This document shows, piece after piece, positions 1 through 64,000 of a stretch of 64,000 nt of DNA. The first letter of the stretch is position 1. Every line of letters begins with the position of its first letter. The translations under genes and the position numbers were made by a program. The notes beneath the pieces are model-generated. The model ran no database searches, was not told the DNA's origin, and saw only the letters and a list, made by a program, of their open reading frames with translations. Source of the DNA: Fratercula arctica (taxonomy: Eukaryota > Chordata > Aves > Charadriiformes > Alcidae); assembly GCA_947846985.1 (NCBI GenBank), contig CANTUZ010000008.1, positions 6,408,306 through 6,472,305 on the forward strand. The letters are read 5' to 3'.

Positions 1-1832
1 AATTGAAGGAGTCTAAGTGACTTCCAGGAGAGTTAGACTGGGTCCACTGTCAATGCTTATTAAGCAGTAAATAACTCCCCTAATGATATTTAAATGCATA
101 TGCTAATACAGTCTTATTTATCGGATACGGCTGATTAGAATCATAGAATCATAGAATCATAGAATTAGTCTGGGTACAGCCATTCTCACGCTTTATTTTC
201 CATCAAGCTTCTCTAAACACCTTTCCTTCTAAGCTCCACCTGTTGAAGGAAACTGTGGAAGGTGATTCTCATAAAATATCCCGTCTCCTGTGTCTCTCCT
301 GTGAAGATGCCCAAATGGAGCTAGTACTTGATGTTAAAAGAGGTTACCTATTTTTTATGTTGTCCTTAGTTCTAATCAATCTTAGCCACAGCATCTGTGC
401 AGGGTATTAGGATTTATGCACCTAATTAGAAAACAAGATGAGCCAGAGCCATTCAAAATCTTATTGTTTTATGGTCAACTTCACTAAGTTTTTCAAGACG
501 AAAGATAGTTGGATATGTTTTCTAGCAGAGTTTTAACAGTTGAAATTTAAATTCTTACTGTGTTTTAAGCTTCATACCTTTCTACGGCTTTTATTCTGAA
601 GAGAAATAAAATGCAGATATATAAATGCTAAAAAATCTTGGTTCTTTAGCCATTTGTTCCTCTGTATAGGAAACATTAACAGACTGAAAAAATATTGATG
701 TTTGCATGAGAGTTCTTAAAAGTAGTCTTTTTATTTAGTTATTTTATACATTCCTTTTTACATTTTCTTTTTTTTTTTTACTGTAGAAAAGAGTAACAGT
801 GATTATTATAAACATATAGCTTAGTTTCCATATAAAAAAATGGATTGATAAAAATCCTGTTTGAAACTCCATGCTGTGCCTTCAAAGGGGGCAGAAGCAG
901 CCGTCACTTTCAAAGATGGCAGCTGTCGGCTCGTGTGAAGATACCTCCAGCAACACACACGAAGTATGCAGCTGTGTTTTCTTTACATCACGTTAGAATA
1001 AAATAGAGGAAGAACGAGACAAGCTTGTGGAATGAGAAAACAAAGGACGAGGCGAGGAGGATCCTCTCGCAGGTCCCTGGTGTGGAAATCCGAGGGGCTG
1101 CAGGCGGGAGCCGTTTTACCTGGCTCGTGCCGAGGGCAAACGCCTGCCACGTTATTCCAGTTGTTCTGCCCGTAGCCTCACTCAGATGGAGCAAGGACTT
1201 TTTGTACAAAGAATGAAAGTCCCAAATTGTTCCACACACTGCCATGCGCTGATTGCCAATCCGTTTAGAGTGGAAGTTGCGCTTACAGGAAAGTTCTTGA
1301 GGGGGGGGAAACCAACTTCATTTTAACAGCTTTTCTGCACAGTCCCCGTTTTTCACATGAAGTATTCACCTAGCCACAGTCACTCTTGTAAAAGTTGGTG
1401 ATTAGTCACAGAAGAGGTTATTTGAGCACTGATTTTGCTGTGAAGAATATCATGCTGTAAAGCATCCGGTTAGAACCAAAACATATTTATTAAGGCCTGG
1501 AGGCAGGGACTTTTTCCCATTTGCTTTTTATCAACTGTTTATCCTTTTTATCCATGCCTGTTGCCATGGCAGCAGCTGGGAGACAGCCACCCGCTTTTCA
1601 CATGAATTCTTATGCACTTCCAGCTAATAACTGCAATGCCGTTCCCTTGCTCACGGTGCCGGAGAGACGCTTCCCCACGTGTTGATTTTTCCCTCCTTCA
1701 AGGCCAGCCACCACGCTGGCCTAATTAAGGAGCGCTGCTCTACGAGTACCAACGAACGGCTGTCACAGGTGGATGCTCAGGGTCTCTCAATCCTCTTTTT
1801 TTTTTTTTTTTTTTATATTCGTTGCTGTGTAG
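1..1832. other. Intron upstream of the first visible VWDE exon
   Basis: AT-rich sequence with no exon I can support. The missing start of the vWD domain (the CxGDPH-type motif) is not encoded here in any frame I could read, so the preceding exon lies outside the window. It contains a short CR1-like tail (137-166), a T-rich run near 769-779 and a T19 tract (1796-1814) that forms the pyrimidine tract of the exon 1 acceptor. Open frames around 988-1245 look like chance readings of a locally GC-rich patch. Confidence 0.7.
137..166 (-). repeat. CR1-type 3' tail remnant (8-bp tandem)
   Basis: About three and a half copies of the 8-bp unit ATAGAATC. This is the tandem found at the 3' end of avian CR1 elements, here in reverse orientation. 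No CR1 body can be recognised next to it, so it is either a very short 5'-truncated insertion or a decayed one. Confidence 0.6.
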
Positions 1833-57995
<56,163 letters not shown>

Positions 57996-58317
57996 GTGAG
58001 AGTACATCAAACGTGTTGAGTTTTTCCCACCCCAGGAGAGAAATTTTCAATTAAATCTTGAAATAAACTGGAAGGTAGGAGAGGTGTTTGAGAAAGCAAT
58101 GCTTGTAAAAACATAGCTGGTTTATAAATCTTCCTATGCAATCCAAAATAGATACTGATAAAGAAAAATATTGATGGAGGGGGAAAAAAATCCCTGTTTG
58201 GGGAGCATGCTCGTATCTTTGCAATCAGTAATTTCTGCACCATTTTTAAAAACACCGTCTCTGGTGACCCTGACGTTAAAATTTCTATTGAAAATTTACA
58301 GAAAGCATCACAAAAGT

Positions 58318-58395
58318 AAAAAAAAAAAAACAAACAACAACAACAAAAAAAACCACAACAACAAAAAAGCCCCAAAAAACCAAAAAGGCAACACA
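58318..58395. repeat. A-rich / CAA simple repeat
   Basis: A11 run followed by irregular CAA, CAAA and CCAAAA units over nearly 80 bp. Low-complexity; both strands give long frames of Lys/Asn or Phe/Cys that are by-products. Confidence 0.88.
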
Positions 58396-61300
58396 ACAAA
58401 CAGAGTCTGCAAACAAAGTGCACAAAACACCTTATTTCAGGCCCATTATTCTGTTCAGCTATCACTGTGTTCATCACCTTCTTGCACCCTTCTTGCACTT
58501 TGCCTGTACTAACCAAAAGCTGCTGGATACCTCCTTGGAATGCAGTTACACACAGATTGTGTGAAAGTGCCATGTATTAGGATAAGTTTCATATTTAAAT
58601 CTTTTTGTTACTTTCAGATTTGAGTGTTAGTCTAGAAATCCAGCTTATAACCTGATACTAGTATTTTCTGTTCAGGACACCTAAAAAGGAGTTGATGATT
58701 TAATGGAGAAATCTGGTTTAAATGAATATAAACTAAGGCAGTATTAGTGCCCCAACTTTTTTAAGTTTTTCGTTTCTCTTAATCCCTAGATTATAATGGG
58801 CTATAGCGGAAAAGATTTATGAAAAGGAAAATATTTCATATAAGGAAAGGGATATACCTAAGCAAAATCTTTCTAAGGCATTGTTTTGGTATTTGTTGAG
58901 TATGAAAGGGATTCTTTAATTTTATGTATTCCTTGACATATCTTAGATACGTCTGAAACTGTTCTCTGACATGTAGTCAGTAACATCATTTCTATGTTCA
59001 TCAACTTTTTGGTTCCTGCTTGAGCATCTCAGAATGTCTATTTTGTTTAAATTCACAAGTTAATGAATTGAGATGTCAATTATATTGCTCTGAAAACCTA
59101 GAGGCAAATGAACTATGCATTGATGCAAACAAATACAAAAGGTCTTTAAAGCGACATAAGCAAAGACACTATTTCTTCTTGAGGTAATATTTTCTCACTC
59201 ACACAGGATTTCAACATCTGAGAACTGGGAAAGAATCTCCTTGATGGCAGAGTCTGGACCCCATTCCATTTGTGGGAATCAATTCCTCTAAATATAGGAA
59301 GATTCGTAAACAAAGTTTAGCGGGCAAGCTGACTGAAGATCCCAGGGTTTCTCCGCCACAAAATGCATTGTGTTAGAGCAGAATCATTTTGTATTTCATA
59401 CACACAAACCAAATTTGCATTGCAAAATCTGGATGCACAGATTTGTGTATATGTAGCTGCAGCCACATTTGACAAGTGAGAAGCAGAGGAATAGTTAAAA
59501 TCAGAAGTGGCCAGGTGATGCAGGCTCCATAGAATATTCCCTATTGTTCATGATTTTGGTAGGTGAAGGGGAAGGAAATTGCTCACCAGGTAGCAACATC
59601 AGCAACACAATCTCATTTTCTATCTGGATGAAACATAGCCCAGGGAGAGTGAACTGGATGTTCACCGTTTAATTTCATCATTAAAGCAACAAGTGAGTAA
59701 ATTTACCCATCACAGAAGAGGTGGTTGGAGAGCACAGATTTTACTGAGCCTGAATGTACCTACGCAGATGGATACGGAGTCGTGCGACTGCTTTGCTCAT
59801 GTGCTGCCCTGCCTGGATGTAAGGCACGGTAGGTCCAGAAGCTGTCCCGCTCTGTTAGCCCAGCACAAGCTAAACAGCCTGGCTGCTTCGTTCTGTCACA
59901 CGCAGCTCCACATCGTTTTCTGATTTGAGAATTCCAGATCTGGGCATCTTTTATATAAAAGTTATTACTCATATCCTCCATTTCCACATTTTTCAAAGTG
60001 GGGATTAACTTTTGCCTGTGCCTACTCCCAGTGTGTTGTGTCTTCCTAAACTCTTTTACAACACATTTGACTTTTCAATTTTTTGACATGAAAAACAGAT
60101 AAAGGATCATGAGCTCTAAACTGAAGGTCCTATCTAAATTTATCATAATATCCCAATCTCAATAATTGTAGAAACAAAATGCTATTTTTTCTACAAAAAT
60201 ACTCCTGGAAGTATACCCTTTGTTAAATTTGGAAGCCAAAGCTGTACCTCACCTAAAGGAGCTGAGGAATTTATTCTGGCAGTTATTGCTTGTGGTTGTA
60301 TGAGAAGGGACATCGGTGACTGGGAATTTCAACCAGCATCTGTATGTGGGGAAATTCTGTATACTTAAGAGGAAGGAAGGGAAAATCAAAGCTATATTTC
60401 TGAATATTTGGGAGAGGAAAGGTTTTAGGATATGTTTGGATGGCTACACAGTAGATTTAGGAATTAAACATACTCTGACTAGAGAAGCAAGTTATGCCAG
60501 AACTTAATAATACAAAGTGGCAGACTAAGAATTGATGGAAAAACAGAATTTCCCTAGAGCTTCCTATTGACAGCTGCTCCCTTTCCCCTTTCTCACCAAG
60601 TAAATACAGAGAAAAATATTAATGTGGAAAAGCAGAGAAGGGACGATCCTTAATACTCTGGTAACAAGACTTCTTAGACCAGTGTAATTTTTCTGTTCTC
60701 TCTTGACATTTTAAATAAGATTTATGTGCTGGTAGATGTTTCAAATTTTAAATGATGACCCACATAGTATAATATGTCAGAAGAGCATTTCTCTTTCGAC
60801 ATTCTTCTGAATGAGAAAAGTGCTACACAGCGTGTACTGCTAAATGTTAATAGCTCTAAAACTACACAAATTGTAAATTTATTGAATTGTGTTAATAATG
60901 AGATGAATTCTTAAACTATTCACAGAATTTGGAAATAGTTGTAACCTGATCGGAATTAAAGGTGTCCAAAATCCTCTGAACTGACAGGCAGAAGAGACCA
61001 CAGCCAGATGGTCTTGCTAAGGAGGAGACAGTCTCCACTCGAAGAGTAGGCTGGTTTGGGGCACTTTATTAGATTAAAGGACAGAGAAGCACTTGAGATT
61101 ACATGGCGATGCTCATAGCGTCTCCCTCATGTCACTGGATAAAAAAGTTACACTTACATTTAGAAAATAAACTGTAAGTTTCTAACTCCAATAGCTGCAA
61201 AGAGAAGCACGGCAATGAAAAGGTCATAAATGCTCACGTCTATAAGAAGCTTAAGCCGGTGTTTGAGGTGTCGGCCGCTAGTTGTAGGTCAGGATGGGGC

Positions 61301-63303
61301 TATCTCCAAGGCACGTGGCTTGGGAAGAAAGGTGTGGAGGTGCATGGGTCTAAGAGAAAGCACAGACTTGGGTGAATGGCACAGAGGAATATGGTAACCA
61401 ACCTCGTCCACCCTGTCCAGGCAGAGTATGAAATGTGTGCTGCTTCTCTGGGAACAGAAATGGTTGGGGTCAGAAGTGAATGTGATTTGTCTTAATTCAA
61501 GTCTGAATGTGGCCTTTTTCTGAAAGTTTGTAAATGCAAAAAAATAGCCAGAAACTCAGAAGAGAGAAAATATATTAGATGTCTTTTCTGTATTTCATGT
61601 TGATATCTCACCTTGGGTTTAAGGAACTGTCGAGTGTCTTCTCCTTTTGTGAACTGCTATTTTCACTAGCTCATATAGTCATTGTATTACCTTCAAAATG
61701 AACATGATCCTCTTCAACTACAGATATCTAGTAGTTCACTATAAAATGCAATTCAAGTGAGAGAAGAAATCAGAATTTGCTGTGCCTTCACAACACCATG
61801 ACGGCATTGGCAAGCGTGAATCAGAGACTGGTTATGAGGATTCTGATTTATGAGTTTAGTGCGAGGAGCACTAAATATCTGAAACACCAGGAGAACCGAA
61901 GGCTGGGGTGTTCTCATGTCAGGGAACTCCTGCACCACGTAGATGGGAAGTGTCCCGGTGTTGAGTTGGAGGAGGGATGTTAAACTTCTGTCTCAGAAAC
62001 TTGCCCTCTATCACCCTTGTTCTAATCTTCCCCAGATAGGGAGACACAGAGGAATCTATCTTCTCTGGGCCTGATCCATCCCGGCATTGCACTGTGCTTA
62101 CAGTGGTGTAACTCCATCAATACGAATGGAGCTCCTGCCACGCACAGCTGGAGCAAAGCAGCAGGTTCTCGCTCCCTTATCTACCTCTGTGAAAAATAAA
62201 CCCAATTGTTCCACTGCTGCACATTTCGCCGTTAGTACAGGCAGAAATACTGACAGGCAGTGAAAATGTATTTTTGTACCGTCATATAACCTTGAGCACT
62301 TTGCCTTGTCATTTTTTTGTTATTTTCATGCAGTCCAATATGTAATCATACAGTGGCATCACAGAGAAAACCAGATTCACGCAATCACACTTCTGCATTG
62401 ATAATGGGTTAAACATTTGAAGATATTGATTGAGTGCAAGAAAAATAAATTGAAGTAATACAGGATTTAAGAAAGCTGCTGACTACAGACAACTGAGTCT
62501 GCAATCTTTTGGTATTCTTCTTTGTTTTAGCTTGTTTAGATATCTGGAAGACTGCAGAAAGAAATTTTCAGGTATTCCAGAAAAAATCTATCGTATTCTA
62601 ATCCTAACTAAGTTGCACAGCATCACTGTAACTAAAAATGTGAAATGATGAGAGCTGAGAAGACGCTCTAGTCACCACATGGGAATGACGCAAACATCTT
62701 ATGAACTTCAGTGGCCTCTACAGAGTGGCTGAGGGACCTTGATCGGTATATACCATAATGAACAACCACCCAAAGTGTATTCCTGCTCTTCATTGGCGGT
62801 ATTATTTGAGATGTAAAAATTACATTATCATAGATACACTCCAACAGTATGCTCCGCCTTGCAGGGAAGGCTATAGCTTATTTGCTATTTCACCTGTATC
62901 ATCTGATAAAGAAATAAAAGATTTACCTTTCTCGGGTAGTCAGTCTGATCCCCTTACTAGTTGCTAAAATTTGGTTAGGAGGAATCCCATTTAATGACAC
63001 AGTGGAAGGAACTCAACACTGTAATCAGGGCTCATTTTGGAAATATGTCAGACAGGTCATCCAGCCCTTAATTGTCTTTCCTGTTGCTTTTTGGTCTCTC
63101 AATCAAATTTTCTAATGGCAGTAACGATCATCTATTTTCCTGTGGGGATATTTTTTTCACCTTTCTCTTATTCATTTTTAAAAATCCTTTAACTTCTCCT
63201 ACCCGCTCATGCTCTTTTTTCTGATGTCCTCCCTGCTTCACCATTGCTTTTCTTCCATTCTGCATACCTCATCATTCATCAGCCTTACTTTGGACAGTAA
63301 AAT

Positions 63304-63342
63304 CCATGTGTTTACCTACTGTTCTAGTAAATACCATGTGTT
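63304..63342. repeat. Short direct repeat
   Basis: CCATGTGTTTACCTACTG occurs twice, with starts 21 bp apart (63304 and 63325 by hand count), separated by TTCTAGTAAATA-like sequence. Small local duplication in the downstream intron. Confidence 0.7.
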
Positions 63343-64000
63343 TACCTACTGATGTCCATAGCTTGATTCAGTACCATTGGAAAACTCCAAAACATTAGGC
63401 TTCAAGGCAATAAAAACTCATCAGCCACTAGTAGATGACACTTTTTACCAGCCAAATAAACACAACTTTGGGTGCCAGGATATGCTTTGGTCTAGTCAAT
63501 GCTCTAACTTACATTTTGACCTTTGCCAAGCATCCTAATCTCTTTCCTTGCTAACTGGCTAATTTCTACATCAATAGGAGTTTTAAGAAAGTGATTAATA
63601 TTTATATTTAAAATGAAGAGGTACATCCTGCATGGGGTTAACCCTAGAAGAAATTGAGATTTTTTGTTCAGGATCCAATACATTCCGTTTCCTATGGAGT
63701 GAGTATGCCAGAACCGGTTAAAAATAGCTTCTTCCATTCATTAGAGTCAGCAGATGGCCATTAATCTTCCTGAAAGTATTGATTCAAACTACTCGTCTCC
63801 ACTTTCAAGGCCCTTCACAGACTTCCCTCTTCCCATCTATCATCCCTCCTTACACAACTGAAAAGGTGGCTGGCTCTGTAACAAGTGGGTGACAGTTACA
63901 AACCAGCACTCTCTCTTACATGCTGCCCCTCACGTCTGGACGGAGCCGTACACAGCATTAACAAAGCTTTTCCATTTGTCTCCTTTAAATGCTTTCCTAA

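Larger units (their letters stand above)
57996..64000. other. Downstream intron of VWDE
   Basis: Six kb with no exon I can support. The C-terminal EGF modules, stop codon and 3' UTR expected for VWDE are not found here, so the intron continues past the window. It contains an A/CAA-rich run (58318-58395) and a spaced direct repeat (63304-63342). A GC-richer stretch near 61.2-61.4 kb shows no domain. Confidence 0.65.

Noticed and set aside
1025..1216. Open frame at 1025-1216 considered as the missing first vWD exon
   Set aside because: The translation lacks the GDPH-type motif and cysteine pattern, and phases do not fit the 1833 acceptor.
59168..59290. Candidate downstream VWDE exon after the acceptor-like CTCACTCACACAG at about 59206
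   Set aside because: In the required phase it meets a stop after about a dozen codons and encodes no cysteine pattern.
62758..62967. Open frame with a few cysteines considered as a C-terminal EGF exon
   Set aside because: Cysteine spacing does not fit EGF, no acceptor in phase, and the frame looks random.

Overview
The window is vertebrate nuclear DNA, almost certainly from a bird. It shows sparse short exons with GT/AG splice sites in long AT-rich introns, and at least seven CR1 LINE remnants of avian type (rounded 3' ends with tandem 8-bp ATTCTATG-like tails), plus an isolated tail. There is no bacterial-style gene packing. I see no operon, CRISPR array, tRNA, rRNA or second protein-coding gene.

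One gene on the + strand accounts for all the coding sequence I can support: VWDE (von Willebrand factor D and EGF domain-containing protein), a large secreted or extracellular multidomain protein. I could place 13 consecutive internal exons from 1833 to 57995. Every splice phase agrees, and together they read 986 codons without a stop. Neither end of the gene is in the window. The signal peptide, the N-terminal region and the first strands of the vWD domain lie upstream of position 1. The C-terminal EGF array, the stop codon and the 3' UTR lie beyond 64000.

Layout (residues numbered from the first complete codon in the window): exons 1-2 (1833-2103, 5307-5485) carry most of the vWD domain. 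Exon 3 (9092-10017) carries the end of vWD, a Ser/Thr-rich linker with a furin-like RAKR site, a four-cysteine helical block and an EGF-like module. Exons 4-7 (25973-35111) carry a cysteine-containing beta-rich region. Exon 8 (38255-38505) looks like an Ig/cadherin-like fold. Exon 9 (39735-39954) holds one EGF and most of a calcium-binding EGF. Exons 10 and 12 (46101-46238, 49833-49997) hold two similar EGF modules with a CxxC core. They alternate with hydrophilic linker exons 11 and 13 (48315-48467, 57858-57995), the second of which carries a strongly basic tract.

The rest is intron. The largest, intron 3 (10018-25972), is 16 kb. Introns hold CR1 copies on both strands, homopolymer and short tandem repeats, a GGTCWT hexamer array near 28.1 kb, and an old local duplication near 19.6/19.8 kb. 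I found no convincing undescribed system. The observations most worth checking are a splice-competent 33-nt microexon in intron 3 whose inclusion would create a stop at the exon 4 junction, the exon 10-11 / 12-13 duplication pattern, the RAKR site, and a degenerate EF-hand-like loop in exon 11.
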